Positions 45,095 through 56,964 of a stretch of DNA of 64,000 nucleotides are shown piece by piece. Both the position numbers and the translations under genes were made by a program. Source of the DNA: Euleptes europaea. Its lineage: Eukaryota > Chordata > Lepidosauria > Squamata > Sphaerodactylidae. Position 1 is the stretch's first letter; every line of letters starts with the position of its first letter. Below the pieces are notes generated by a model. It saw nothing but the letters and a program-made list of their open reading frames with translations, ran no database searches and was not told where the DNA came from. The stretch is taken from positions 14,701,821-14,765,820 of the forward strand of contig NC_079312.1 of NCBI RefSeq assembly GCF_029931775.1. Reading direction: 5' to 3'.

Positions 45095-45393
45095 GGAGCC
45101 CAGTGGTGCAGAGTGTTAAGCTGCACTGCAGTCCAAAGCTCTGCTCATGACCTGAATTCAATCCCAACGGAAGTCGGTTTCAGGTAGCCAGCTCAAGGTT
45201 GACTCAGCCTTCTATCCTTCCGAGGTCGGTAAAATGAGTCCCCAGCTTGCTGGGGGTAAAGGGAAGATGACTGGGGAAGGCACTGGCAAACCACTTCACA
45301 AACAAAGTCTGCCTAGGAAATGTCGGGATGTGATGTCACCCCATGGATCAGGAATGACCCGGTGCTTGCACAGGGGACCTTTACCTCTTTTAC
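45095..45393 (+). mobile_element. tRNA-derived SINE with target duplication
   Basis: It begins ggagcccagtggtgcag, has a tRNA-like head, a middle with gtcggtaaaatgag and the tail gacccggtgcttgca. The duplication ctagatattgacaa lies at 45081-45094 and 45394-45407. The other two flank copies have a single uninterrupted site (about 7705 and 27464). Confidence 0.75.
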
Positions 45394-45394
45394 C

Positions 45395-45650
45395 TAGATA
45401 TTGACAAATGGGGTCACCGCATGGGTCAGGAATGACCCGGTGCTTGCATAGGGGACCTTTACCTCTTTTACCTAGATATTGACAAATGGGGTCACCGCAT
45501 GGGTCAGGAATGACCCGGTGCTTGCACAGGGGACCTTTACCTCTTTTACCTAGATATTGACAAATGGGGTCACCGCATGGGTCAGGAATGACCCGGTGCT
45601 TGCAAAGGGGACCTTTACCTCTTTTACCTAGATATTGACAAATGGGGACC
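45395..45650. repeat. 78-bp tandem repeat of the SINE 3' junction
   Basis: tagatattgacaaatgggg occurs at 45395, 45473, 45551 and 45629, exactly 78 bp apart. Each unit holds the end of the SINE (atgggtcaggaatgacccgg) plus flanking target sequence, so the junction was amplified after insertion. Because 78 is a multiple of 3, a spurious repetitive frame is open on the minus strand. Confidence 0.85.
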
Positions 45651-46039
45651 CACAAGGAGTTGTGGGGGCACCTTATTTTCTCCCCCCAGTATTTCCTCTT
45701 TCCCTTCACTGAAAGCCCCCATAGTCTCTCCCCTTTTCCTGCTGCCTTCCCTGCTTCCCACCCAACCTGCCTTTATCTCTCCCTCCCCCCACCCCGGTCA
45801 TCAGCTTTCCTTCCTTCCCTCTCCCTGGTAGCCTGTACTCAGGAACATTATGGCCCAGTTTCCTGGTGCTGGTATTGTAGGGAATCTGGAAGGGCTTGCA
45901 GGGGGTATATTTTCTTCTGTATCCCCTTCCCCACAGTATTTCCATTTTCTCTTCTCCCGACAACCCCCTTATCCCTGCCTTTCCATGCTTCCTTCTCTCC
46001 TTTCCATGTACCAACAACCTACATTGTATCTGCTCCTCA

Positions 46040-46258
46040 CATGGTTGCCATCTCCAGGTTGGGAAATACCTGGAGATTTTGGGGGTGAAGCCTGGGGAGG
46101 GTGGGGCTGGGGAAGGGTAGATACTTTATTGGGGTACAATGCAATAGAGTCCACCTTCCAAAGTAGCCATTTTCTCCAGGTGAACTGATTGCTTTTGCCA
46201 GAAGATCAGGTGCATTAGTGGGAGATCTCCAGCCACCACCTGGAGGTTGGCAAACCTA
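46040..46258. mobile_element. hAT-type MITE
   Basis: Third copy of 8087-8303; flanks gctcctca and gcttctca match in 7 of 8 positions. Confidence 0.6.
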
Positions 46259-46284
46259 GCTTCTCATCTTCAGCTATATTTATT

Positions 46285-46502
46285 ATTTCCTTTATACCCC
46301 ACACTTCTCCACTACGGGGGCCCAAAGCAGCTTACTTCATTATTCTCTTCTCCATTTCACCCTAAGAACTCTGTGAGGTAAATTAACCTGACAATGAGGA
46401 ACTGGCCCCGAGGGTCACACCGTGAACTTCCACAGAAGTGTGGCGATTTGAACCCGAGTCTCCCAGATCTTGGTGTGAAACACTAACCACTACACAACAT
46501 TA
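46285..46502 (-). mobile_element. tRNA-derived SINE, second family
   Basis: Third copy of 8325-8548. Confidence 0.55.
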
Positions 46503-46644
46503 GTGTTTGTGTATGTGTGTGGGGATTGCTATTGAACAGTAGCAAGCAGGCAGTTCTGGCGAGTTATGCAAGTTGTGGGTTAGCAGGTTGCCTGGTGGTT
46601 GCTGCCAGGCCTGGCTCTGATGAGTCTTGCCTAAAGGGCCAAAC

Positions 46645-47206
46645 TGTGTGTGTGTTAAGTGCCATTAAGTCCATGCTCCTAGCCCAAATCTGCCAACAAC
46701 ATTTGATTCTGCTTTGTTTCCTACTTTTGTGTTCCAGTCACCTATGATTATCAGCATATTTTGTTTAGGCGTGTGATCAGTTTCTTCCTGAACACTTGCA
46801 TAAAAACTTCCAGTTTCTTCCTCATCAGCATCTGTAGTTGGGGCATAAACTAGAATGATGCTTATGTTGGTAGGCTTTCCCTGAAGTCTGATAGTATTCG
46901 GTCAGACTTTGCATTATAGCTCTTGACTGCCTTTGCTACATCTTGCCTCACTATTAAAGTAACTCTGTTTCTTCTGTTTTGTCATTCCCTGCGTAAAACA
47001 CGTTGTGATTTTCTGATTGAAAATGTCCTAATACAGTCCACTTTAGTTCACTTACTCCCAGGATTGAAATGTTTAAACGTTCCATTTCTTGTTTTACAAT
47101 TCCAAGCTCACCTTGATTCATGCTTCTCACATTCCATGTTCCTATTGTATGTGTTGAACAGCTGTGGATTTTCCTTTTGCATCTATTCATGTCAACCACG
47201 TCAACT
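46645..47206 (-). mobile_element. BovB-type LINE fragment without the Penelope insert
   Basis: On the minus strand it runs from within the endonuclease domain (NVRSMNQGELGIVKQEMERL) to a 3' tail (complement ggcacttaacacacacac). It corresponds to parts of 18594-18905 and 14750-14961 but reads straight through the place where the Penelope-like pair sits in that LINE. Confidence 0.7.
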
Positions 47207-47826
47207 AGCCCTGGAAAAGACCCTGTTTCCAACTCCTGACTTTTGCTGACAGAAACTGAGGCTCAATGGCTGGAAATACTATTGTGGTTGCCTAGCCACA
47301 GCCATTCAGAGCATTAGGTTCTTAAAGCTACAGGTACTGGTCTATTATTTTTGGAGGTTTTAACCTCCAATTTTATTTTATTTTTTAATTTCAGATTTTT
47401 CTGCAAACTGTGGGCTTTTTCCATTTTGTAGAAAGATCTGTCTATTTATGTGTATTTTATGTTATTTATAATTATACCTGGTCCTAGGAAAGTTGCGTAT
47501 AAATATGTGACATCTCCATGTAAAAAAGTGCAATTTTGCTAAAAAGGTTTTTTTATTAGATGTTTTTTCATCACCTGTATATGTGATCATAGATTGAAGT
47601 ATTTGATGCACATTAAAGATGATTATAATTTGATTCAAGTTCTTGGGATATGTTAGTTTTTATAGCTGACATGAGAATTTCATATATAAGGGTTGTTTTC
47701 TTTAAAATTTATTTTGGGTAATGTAGCCAGAAGTCTACCAGGTGTACTCAGGTGGGTTACTGTTACCTAGCATGCATGATTTGGCATTTAACAATGCTAA
47801 TTTTCACTTGAATCCAAAGAACAGAA

Positions 47827-48270
47827 ATGGAGAAACATGACTCAGCAAAAGCTGACCCAGGGGAGAAGTCGCACGAAGGTGGGAGAGATGCTCATCATTC
47901 CCAGTTTGGCTCTGTTGGGGATCTACAAGCGATGCCTCCTCTACAAATTACACAAGGAGGACCGAATGAGGAATTGCAAGGACCCTGGGAGACTCCAATG
48001 CAGGAATATCAGAACACAGTGGGGTCTTCCCAAGCAGGGCCAGGTAACACACACTTGTCAGAGGACTTATTATGGGATAGCTTCGAAGGTTTTCTGAGCC
48101 CCTTCAGAGCAGCAGATGATGCTGACCAATGGCCTGGAGGACAATGGGCAGCCGAAAACATGCCAGAGGTCAGTGGAGAAGCTCCTGGGCCCCAAAGAAG
48201 TTGTACCTCATCTGAGATGGAAGACATGGTAGAGCCTTTCCCCTTCTTGTTCCAAGAGTCTAAGCCAACG
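47827..48270 (+). CDS. Exon E1 of cassette c (pre-SCAN-like N-terminus, long form)
   Basis: 148 codons are open from an ATG at 47827 to a donor (ccaacg then gtaagg) in phase 0. The order is MEKHDSAKADPGEKSH, a Gln/Pro stretch, DDADQWPGGQW, SGEAPGPQRSC and a tail of about 30 residues ending near PFLFQES. The core matches the pre-SCAN segment (QWP..QW...LP..SGEA) of squamate SCAN proteins. The acceptor used by other copies (ttgcag) reads ttgaat here, so the usual splice site is lost; splicing would need a nearby AG such as aacag at 47819-47823. This exon may be silent or use a new site. Confidence 0.5.
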
Positions 48271-48399
48271 GTAAGGATATTTAATTTGAATAACAATTAA
48301 AACCTCAGAGATAAGGTGTGAAGATCATTGTGGTCCCCTGAGTACAGAAAGCAGGGATGTCTATTTATTTATTTGGATATTCCTGCCCTGCTCTCCTGC

Positions 48400-48573
48400 C
48401 AGCATGGCGTTGTAGTTAAGAGTGGTGGACTGGTTTTGATTCCCCACTCCTACACATGCAGCTTGCTGGGTGACTTTGGGCCGGCCTGTCACAATTCTCT
48501 CTTTAACTGTCTCAGCCCTGCCTATTTCACAAGGTGCCTGTTGTGTGGAGAGGAAGGGAAGTAGATTGTAAGC
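48400..48573 (+). mobile_element. tRNA-derived SINE, interrupted by CR1
   Basis: Head (gtagttaagagtggtggact, ttttgattccccactcc) and middle are present up to gattgtaagcc. The tail resumes at about 49107 (tttgaaactccttaatgg ... caactcttcttcc). Confidence 0.55.
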
Positions 48574-49106
48574 CTCATAGAATCATAGAGTTGGAAAAAA
48601 CCACCAGGGCCATCAAGTTCAACCCCCTGCACAATGCAGGAAATTCACAACTACCTCCCCCCTCCACACCCCTAGTGACCAGAAGATGGCCAAGATGCCC
48701 TCCCTCTCATCATCTGCCTGTCACAGAATCAGCATTGCTGACAGATGGGCATCTAACCTCTTCTTCAAAACCTCCAGGGAAGGAGAGCTTACCACCTCCC
48801 GAGGAAGCCTGTTCCACTGAGGAACCGCTCTAACTGTTAGAAAATTCTTCCTAATGTCTAGACGGAAACTCTTTTGATTTAATTTCAACCCGTTGGTTCT
48901 GGTCTGACCTTCTTGAGCAACAGAAAACAACTTGGCACCCTCCTCTGTATGACAGCCCTTCAGGTACTTGAACATGGTTATCATATCCCCTCTAAGTCTT
49001 CTCCTCTTCAGCTACCCAGCTCCTTCAACCTTTCCTCATAGGACTTGGTTTCCAGACCCCTCACCATCTTTGTTGCCCTTCTCTGGACACGTTCCAGCTT
49101 GTCTAC
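48574..49106 (-). mobile_element. CR1-type LINE 3' end
   Basis: The plus strand begins tcatagaatcatagag, the complement of the CR1 octamer-repeat tail, and then the classic CR1 3' untranslated and C-terminal coding sequence. It is inserted into the SINE around it. Confidence 0.75.
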
Positions 49107-49194
49107 TTTGAAACTCCTTAATGGTGGAGAAAATTGGGGTATAAAAAACAACTCTTCTTCCTTGTCTTCTTCCTCCTCCTGCTAAATGGGAACC

Positions 49195-49380
49195 CAGAGC
49201 ACATTAATACATTGTTTTCTCCTTATCCATTTTATTCTCATGAACATCCCTGTAAGGTGGTTATGCTGAGAGTTTTGTGACTAGCCCATGTTCTTCTAGT
49301 GAACTTCTGTGGCAGAGCTGAGATTGGAACTTGCATCCCTGGGAAGCTAGTCCAGCACTCTAACCACTACACTGTGCTGT
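49195..49380 (-). mobile_element. tRNA-derived SINE, second family
   Basis: Reverse-oriented relative of 8325-8548. The same insertion occurs in the cassettes at about 53450-53610, 58600-58780 and 62120-62320. Confidence 0.5.
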
Positions 49381-50791
49381 CTGGGCGCTGTTCTGGGTTA
49401 TACCTCAACTACTCTGGAGTCAGTCTCATACCCTACATTTGTGACTACTATGGGGCCATGTATTAGGTAGGATCAGGCTGTGGAAAGTGGTGCAATGATA
49501 GCTATACAGGAGCCCTCTTCATTGCTGGGAAATCAGTATTAGGCCATTTGTGCAGGATAAATTTGCACTGGGTTTACCACTCAGCAGACAGTTTTCTGAT
49601 CCAAATTCTCAAACTGTATGCATGGAGGCTTCTTGCCACAAAGATATTCCAGCAGTACTTTGCACTCAATTATTCATCCCCAGTGAAATTCAGAGCTTCT
49701 GAGTCCCTCCCATCTAACAATGCTTCTTTGTAATTGGTTGTAGCATATATTTTTTAAATATGTCCCCAGCCCCACAGCAGGATTCTTTCATTTGTAATTA
49801 ACCATGTGGCCATTTTACAGCCAAAGGAGAGTAGGGTCTTGAAAAACACCCCCCTTCAACCAATTTGTTTCAAACTAGCTTAATGCAGGGGTTCTGAGAA
49901 CAGAAATACACTGGTAGGTTACAAAACATGGGCGATCAAAGAGAACCTCCAATGTCGAGTTGTTGTGGGGTGGAGAAATCCTTTTGGTTTTGCCTTCTCA
50001 CCCAAATTACTTTCTCTTCTTCCAGCCAGCAAACTTGAGAAACACCGTGCACTTCCTTCACCCACCCCACCCCCCACAATTTCCCATTCCCTCGAGGGCT
50101 GTGCCACTCGGGTACGTGCCTGTCCCCGAGGGCTGTGGAAGCAGCTGATTCACACTCAAAAACTTTCCCCTGCCTTCGTAGCCATAGGTGGGCTATGCTG
50201 CTTCTTCAGAAGAGGAGGGCAGGCTGGCTTTCCTCCCTTTCACCTATTCTGAGAGTCACCCAGTCCTGTATGCAGCCCTTCTCCCTTCCTTCCTCTTGCA
50301 AATTGATCACCTTTATCTCCCGTTATTCAGCAAACTTTAAAGAACTCTGGCTGCTGACACTGACCAGAAAGGACGCTTATGAAGTGTGTATGAGTGGGAG
50401 AAACGCCCAGCCCTGTTCTCCAAGATCTTAAAACAAGCTACCGAAAATCACCAAAATGGTTTGAAGCGGGAGGGACAAGCAGGAATGGACGTGAGGAAAG
50501 AAACCTGAAGTTAACAATGTTCACAGAAATTGTCTCGATTAGCTTCTCTTTGGGATCGAGGCAAAATTTAAATTTGTGATAAAACAGTTTCCCGAAAATG
50601 CAGGACAAGAGTGTGGTGGCTGCTGAGTAGGAAAAGGTAGGAAAAATCTGAAGGTAGGAAAAATCATGAGTAAACTCCACCGAGGCCCCAAACCTGTCCA
50701 GGCGAGAACACGAGACAAAGTAACCATAAATGGCCTATCTGTTGCTTTTTGCAGTTCTAACAAATGTTCAGAGTTAACGCATCTTTTATAG
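49381..50791. other. Intron of cassette c
   Basis: No exon or recognised element is seen. Parts are shared with the introns of cassettes d, e and f, for example ctgtggaaagtggtgcaatg and ttagcttctctttggg, which reflects the duplication. A middle part (49750-50450) has less similarity to the others. Confidence 0.5.
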
Positions 50792-50906
50792 GTGCCAGGA
50801 CTGTTGGAAGATGTATCACTTGATTCTCTCTTTTCGGATCTGAATCCGCCAGCTTCCTTGACAATGGAGGTCAAGACAAAAGGGGATGGAGAGGCCAGCT
50901 TGCAAG
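50792..50906 (+). CDS. Exon E2 of cassette c (115 bp)
   Basis: The acceptor is atcttttatag and the donor gcaag then gtaagg. In phase 0 it reads VPGLLEDVSLDSLF, then a stretch ending TKGDGEASLQ, leaving one base over. That phase matches the start of every finger exon in the window (one base plus GA). Confidence 0.6.
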
Positions 50907-51105
50907 GTAAGGATTCATTTTCTGCAGTTATGGGATGGTAGGTACTACTTGGTGATAAAGAGGGCTCTTTGCAGTTTCTTATTCTGAGGTGCAAAACAGA
51001 ATGCTGGGAATCTTAAGGGAAGCTACAAGTCCTCATGTTAGTACAGAAATCAAAGCTACATATGTGATGGCCCACGTGATATGAGTTGGGTTGGTATTCT
51101 CCCAG

Positions 51106-51260
51106 TAGGGTTGCCACCCTCCATGTTGGGCCTGGAGATCTCCTGGGGGTACAACTGATTTTTGGACTATAGAGGTCAGTTCCTCTGCAGAAAATACTCT
51201 CTTTGGATGGTGAACTCTATGGCACTGTACCCTGCTCAGTCACTGCTCTCCCCAACCCTA
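51106..51260. mobile_element. Shorter MITE related to the TAGGGTTGCC family
   Basis: It is 155 bp from tagggttgcc to ccccaaccct a. Equivalent copies are at 55080-55234 and 60254-60408. The interior (ctggagatctcctgg, then ctctatggcactgtaccc) differs from the 209-bp form. Confidence 0.5.
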
Positions 51261-51424
51261 TATTCTGACCCAATGAAGAGCAGTAGCCAACTTCATCATA
51301 AAAATGGCGGAAATTAAGTCTCAGTTGTAAATGTCTTCTGAATGTATGTTATGGATCAGAATGGGAGGAATGAGGGAATAATCACTTCTTTTTCTAAGTG
51401 TCTTGAATTGTTTCTGTGGAATTT

Positions 51425-51670
51425 GACATCTTGTGGAACCCGCCTGTCTTAAGTAAGCTGCAGTACTGCAGGGAAATCTTTGCCCTGAGTTCGACCCTGA
51501 CGGAAGTCGGTTTCAGGTAGCCTGCTCATGTTTGACTCAGCCTTCCATCCTTCCGGAGTTGGTAAAATGAGTACCCAGCTCGACGGGGGTAAAGTATAGT
51601 CAACTGAGGAAGGCAATGACAAATGACCCCGTAAATGTAGTCTGCCTAGTAAACATTGTGATGTGACATC
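51425..51670 (+). mobile_element. tRNA-derived SINE fragment
   Basis: Same family as 45095-45393 (gacggaagtcggtttcaggt, then gtagtctgcctagtaaac). Duplicate at 55410-55640. Confidence 0.6.
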
Positions 51671-52789
51671 ATCCCTGTTATGCCTTTACGGAGGAGGAAA
51701 GTATCAGTGCTGGAGGCAGTAGTGGTTATAAGAACCGCATTTGTTGGAACACAAAACTTCCAGTTATCAGACAGGCCACAACTAGGCCACAGTAATTCAA
51801 ACTCTATCTATTCCTGAAGGCTCCGATTGCCATCCCACATCCATTCTGTTTGGGTGGTTTGCTGATGTATGCTCGCCCGCAGAGATTCATGTATCCCATT
51901 GGATTCCAGAGGGCTCTGTGGGATCTTATCCCTCCTGGCAGAGCTTCTGAGAGGACTTTTATGAGGTGGTGCAAAAAAAATTTCAGGCCCCCTGTTCTGC
52001 TCCATTAGCCATCTTTTTTAAATCCACAGTGGTTTTAACCATAAGGTCAAAAAAGGTATAGAAGGTGAGAGGGGGAGGAATGGAGCGCTTCACTGATTTT
52101 CTGCATTTGAGGCCTTTCACTCCTATATTCCCTCCTACATAATAAAGAGTGAAAAGAGGGGTCAGAGAGAATGCATATTTGAACCTCTTTATATGTTACA
52201 ATGCAGATCAGGACTCAGGAGAAAAATTTTTTTGAACATCCTTTAATTTATACTACAATTCTGCAGTGTGTAGAAGATCTGATGAGTCCCGCTTGCTGAC
52301 GAGTCCTGCCAAAAGGTCCAAACAAGCCCTGGAAAAGACCCTGCCCCCTATTCCTACCTTTTACTGACATAAACCAGTGCTAAGAGGCTGAAAATTATTT
52401 TGTAGAAAGATCTCTGTTTAGGTGTATTTTATGTTATTTATAATGGTACCCGGTCCTAGGAAAGATGTGTTTAAATGTGTGACATAACCATTTGTAAAAG
52501 TGCAATTTTACTAAAAAGTTTTTTTTCATTAGATGTTTTTTCATAATCTATATATGTGACCAGAGATTGAATATTTGATGCGCAGTTCTTTAATATATAT
52601 AATTTGATTCAAGTTCTTGAGATACGTTTGTTTTTATAGGTGACATTGAGAATTCCTTATATAATTATTTTTTTTCTTTAAAAAATTTTTTGGGTAGCAT
52701 AACCAAACGTCTACCTTAACTTCTCTGGTGGGTTACTGTTACCTAGGATACATAATTTGGTATTTACCACAGCTGATTTTCATTTGCAG
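51671..52789. other. Spacer and upstream flank of cassette d
   Basis: No gene is seen. 51780-52240 recurs at 56973-57395. From about 52300 it is the conserved flank found before every E1 exon. Confidence 0.5.
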
Positions 52790-53244
52790 TCCAAGGAATA
52801 GAAATGGAGAAGCATGAGTCAGCAAATCCTGACCCAGGGGAGAAATCGCTCGAATGTGGGACAGATGCTTATCATACCGCGTTGGGCTCCATTGGTGATC
52901 TACAAGCGAGGCCATCTTCACATATGACACAAGGACCAAATGAGGAATTGCAAGGACCCTGGGAGACTCCAGTGCAGGAATATCTGAATGCAGTGGGGTC
53001 TTCCCAAGTAGGGCCGAGTGAAGCACAAGTGGTAGAGGATGTATTATGGGATTTCTTGAAAGGGTTTCAGAGCCCCCTCAGAGCAGCTGATGATGCTGAC
53101 CAATGGCCTGGAGGACAATGGGCAGCCGAAAACTTGCCAGATGTCAGTGGAGAAGCTCCTGGGCCCCAAAGAAGTTGTACCTCATCTGGGATGGAAGACA
53201 TGGTAGAGAATTACCCCTCCTTGTTCCAAGAGTCTGAGCCAACG
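52790..53244 (+). CDS. Exon E1 of cassette d (pre-SCAN-like N-terminus, long form)
   Basis: The acceptor catttgcag ends at 52789, the ATG is at 52804 with G at -3 and +4, and the donor ccaacg|gtaagg ends the exon in phase 0. The 147 codons read MEKHESANPDPGEKSLE, GPNEELQGPWETPVQEYL (the W-E-x-x-x-Q-E-x-L pattern of pre-SCAN regions), EDVLWDFLKGFQSPLRAADD, then QWPGGQWAAENLPDVSGEA. The SCAN domain expected next is missing; a Ser/Glu-rich tail follows. It differs from cassette e by one residue (Ala/Val) as far as I can see. Confidence 0.6.
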
Positions 53245-54755
53245 GTAAGGATTTTTTATTTGAATAACAGGTAAAACCTCAGAGATGGGGTGAGAAGATC
53301 ATTGTGGCCCCCAGAGCACAGAAAATCTAATAAATAAATAAAATTGGGCATCATGTCTATCTGAAGATTGTGATGTCTATGGGATTTATTTATTTCTTTG
53401 GATATTCCTGCCCTGCTTTTCTCCTGAATGGGCACCCACAGCAGATTAACACATTGTTTTCTCCTCATTCATTTTATTCTCATGAACAACCCTACAAGGT
53501 GGGTTTTGCTGTGAGTAGTAGTTGCTAGTGAGCTTTTATGGCAGAGCTGGGATTGGAACTTGCATCCCTGAGAAGCAAATCCAGCTCTTCAACCCCTTCA
53601 CTATGCTGTCTTGGTTCTGGCTTATACCTCAAGTACTCTGGAGTCAGTCTCATACCTTACATTTGAGACTGCCATGGGGCCATGTATTAGGATCAGGCTG
53701 TGGAAAGTGGTGCAATGATAGCTATACTAGAGCCCTCTTCATCACTGGGAAAACAGTATTATGCAGGGGAAATTTGCACTGGGTTTACTACTCAGCAGAC
53801 ACAGTTTGCTGATCTGAATTCTCAAAACTGTATGCATGAGGGCTTTTTGCCCTGAAGATATTCCAGCAGTATCTTGTGCTCAGTTGTGCAAACCTGACAA
53901 AAAAATGCCCCAGCCAACTGGGCTCAAAAAGCCAAGGCTGCATGGAACCTGGCCATACAAGGGAGTGACAATCTGATCCTTTACACAGCCTATTTCGGTC
54001 GAGATTTTTCTAAACAATACTTCTGGGGTGGGGGGAGGGGATAGAAAGGGCAAAGCCATAGCAAAACAAGCAATCTCTGAGAGATACCTTTTTAACTGAC
54101 CCAAGTCGCATTTTCACAAACAAAGCAGAGAATCACGCCAGGAGACGAGCCTGTTAATTTTTTTCTCTACCGTATTTATTTTAGTGATAAAATGGTAAAT
54201 CTATAAATAGAAATTAAGACAAGGGCAGCCAAGGAGAAAACCCAGCGCTCCCCCCCTCCATTTGGGTGATAAATTGCCCAACTTTGGAGGGGGAAGAAAC
54301 AGTATGTCTTTCCTTTGGCTGCTCTTGTCTTCATTTCTATTTATGGATACATCATTTTATCGCTAAAATATTCCTTACTAACAAAAAAACCCCACCGGTG
54401 TGGGTGGGTAGATGGGGAATGGCAGGGGGAAGGGTTTGAGGGAGGAGGGACAAACAGGAATAGGTGTGAGGAAAGAAACCTGAAGTTGACACTGTTCACA
54501 GGAATTGCCTTGATTAGCTTCTCTTTGAGATCGAGGCAAAATTTAAATTCATGATAAAACAGGTCCCTGAAAATGCGGCACAAGTCTGTGGCGGCTGCGG
54601 AGTGACTTCTGAAGGTAGGAAAAATCATGATTAACTCTCACAAAGCCCTGAAGCTGTCCAGGGGAGAACGCGAGACAAAGTAACCAAGCATAAGTGGCCC
54701 ATCTGTCGGTTTTTGCAGCTCTAAAAAATGTACAGAGTTAACACATCTGTTACAG
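53245..54755. other. Intron of cassette d
   Basis: A reverse SINE remnant lies at about 53450-53610. The rest is conserved with 58395-59930 but holds no exon that I can support. Confidence 0.5.
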
Positions 54756-54870
54756 GGGCCAGGATGGTTGGAAGATGTATTGCTCGATTCTCTCTGTTCG
54801 GATCTGAATCTGCCAGCTTCCATGACAATGGAGGTCAAGGCAAAAGGGGATGGAGAAGCCAGCTTGCAAG
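54756..54870 (+). CDS. Exon E2 of cassette d (115 bp)
   Basis: The acceptor is ctgttacag and the donor gcaag|gtaaga. It reads GPGWLEDVLLDSLCSDLN and ends AKGDGEASLQ, phase 0 in and phase 1 out. Confidence 0.6.
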
Positions 54871-55079
54871 GTAAGATTCATGTTCTGCAATTATGGGATG
54901 GTAGGTACTACCTGGTGATAAAGGGGGATCTTTGCAGTTTCTTTTTCTGAGGTGCAAATCAGTGGAGCTCTTGAATGGTGAGAATCTTAAGGGAAGGTAC
55001 AAGTATTCATGTTACTACAGAAATCAAAGCTACATATGTGATGGCCCACGTGATATGAGTTGGGTTGGTATTCTCCCAG

Positions 55080-55234
55080 CAGGGTTGCCAACCTCTATGT
55101 TGGGCCTGGAGATCTCCTGGAGTTACAACTGATTTTTGGACTATAGAGGTCCATTCCCCTTCAGAAAATAGTCTCTTTGGATGGTGGACTCTATGGCACT
55201 GTACCCTGCTCAGTCACTGCTCTCCCCAACCCTA
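55080..55234. mobile_element. Shorter MITE copy
   Basis: Duplicate of 51106-51260. Confidence 0.5.
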
Positions 55235-55409
55235 TATTTTGACCCAATGAAGAGCAGTAGCCAACTTCATCATAAAAAGTGGTAGAAATTAGTTCTCAGT
55301 TTTAAATGTCTTCTGAATATACGTTATGGATCAGAATGGGAGGAATAAGGGAGCTATCACTGCTTTTTCCAAGGGTTTCTGTGGAACTTGACATCTTGTG
55401 GAGCCCACC

Positions 55410-55640
55410 TGACTTAGGTAAGCTGCAGTACTGCAGGGAAATCTCTGCCCTGAGTTCGATCTCGACGGAAGTCAGTTTCAGGTAGCCTGCTCAAGTCTGA
55501 CTCAGCCTTCCATCCTTCCAAAGTTGGTAAAATGAGTACCCAGCTTGATGGGGGTAAAGTATAGTCAACTGAGGAAGGCAATGGCAAATGACCCCATAAA
55601 TGTAGTCTGCCTAGTAAACACTGTGATGTGACATCATCCC
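55410..55640 (+). mobile_element. tRNA-derived SINE fragment
   Basis: Duplicate of 51425-51670. Confidence 0.6.
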
Positions 55641-55763
55641 TGTTATGCCTTTAGGGAGGGAAAGAATCAGTGCTGGAGGCAGTAGGGGTTATAAGAACAG
55701 TATTTGTTGGAACACAAAACTGCCAATTAACTAGACAGGCCACAACTAGGCCACAGTAACTCA

Positions 55764-56964
55764 TAAGAACATAAGAAAGGCCCTGCTGGATCAGACCAAG
55801 GCCCATCAAGTCCAGCGGTCTGTTCACACAGTGGCCAACCAGGTGCCTCTAGGAAGCCACAAACAAGACGACGGCAGCAGTACCATCCTGCCTGTGTTCC
55901 ACTGCACCTAAAATAATAGGCATGCTCCTCTGATCATGGAGAGAATAGGTGTGCAGCATGACCAATATCCATTCTAACTAATAACCATGAATACCCCTCT
56001 CCTCCATGAATATGTCCACTCCCCTCTTAAAGCCCTCCAAGCTGGCAGCCATCACCGCATCCTGGGGCAGGGAGTTCCACAATTTAACTATGCGTTGTGT
56101 GAAAAAAATACTTCCTTTTATCTGTTTTGAATCTCTCACCCTCCAGCTTTAGCAGATGACCCCGTGTTCTAGTATTATGGGAGAGGGAGAAAAACATCTC
56201 CCTGTCCACTCTCTCCAAACCATGCATAATTTTATAGACCTCTATCATGTCTCCCCTCAGCCACCTTTTTTCCAAGCTAAACAGCCCTAAGCGTCTTAAC
56301 CGCTCCCCATAGGACAGTTGCTCTAGTCCCCTAATCATTTTGGTTGCTCTTTTCTACACCTTCTCAAGCTCTGTAATATCCTTTTTTAGGTGTGGTGACC
56401 AGAATTGTACACAGTATTCCAAGTGTGGTCTCACCATAGATTTGTACAAGGGCGGTATGATATCAGCAGTTTTATTCTCTATTCCTCGTCTAATTATGGC
56501 CAGCATGGAATTTGCCTTTTTTACAGCAGCCGCACACTGGATTGACATCTTCATCGAGCGATCCACTACCACCCCAAGATCCCTTTCTTGGTCTGTCACT
56601 GCCAGCACAGATCCCATCAGTGTATATGCGAAGTTGGGATTTTTTGCCCCAATATGCATCACTTTACACTTACTCACATTGAATCTCATTTGCCATTTTA
56701 ATGCCCATTCTTCCAGTATGCAGAGGTCCTTCTGGAGCTCTTCACAGTCCGATTTTGTTTTAACCACCCTAAGTAATTTGGTGTCATCCGCAAACTTGGC
56801 TACTTCACTGTTTAACCCTAACTCCAGGTAATTGATGAACAGGTTGAAAAGCACCGGTCCCAACACAGATCCCTGAGGCACCCCACTGCTCACATCCCAC
56901 CATTGTGAGAACTGACCCTTGATTCCTACTCTCTGCTTCCTATTTTTCACCCAGCTCTCAATCC
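55764..56964 (-). mobile_element. CR1-type LINE, 1.2 kb, with target duplication
   Basis: The minus strand encodes about the last third of CR1 reverse transcriptase (GVPQGSVLGPVLFNLFIN, FADDTKLL, HIGAKNPNF; longest frame 56354-56950) and the C-terminal part (56084-56338), then the 3' tail. It is flanked by gtaactca at 55756-55763 and 56965-56972. The uninterrupted site is at about 51790-51800 in cassette c. It is truncated at the 5' end, as most LINE copies are. Confidence 0.85.

Larger units (their letters stand above)
41190..47214. repeat. Third, more diverged copy of the downstream flank
   Basis: It aligns with 3690-8880 and 23430-28650 but with many more differences, and it carries insertions the others lack (MITE at 42366, BovB at 43204, SINE at 45095, BovB at 46645). 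It lacks the MITE at 4713 and the SINE at 6287. No gene is seen. Confidence 0.75.

Noticed and set aside
45296-45709. 137-residue minus-strand frame with a 26-residue repeat
   Set aside because: Product of the 78-bp tandem repeat of a SINE end.
48033-48200. A complete SCAN domain in the E1 exons
   Set aside because: Only the upstream pre-SCAN-like core is visible (QWP..QW...LP..SGEA); the SCAN helices that should follow are not there.
56340-56831. 163-residue plus-strand frame
   Set aside because: Antisense shadow of CR1 reverse transcriptase, which is read on the minus strand.
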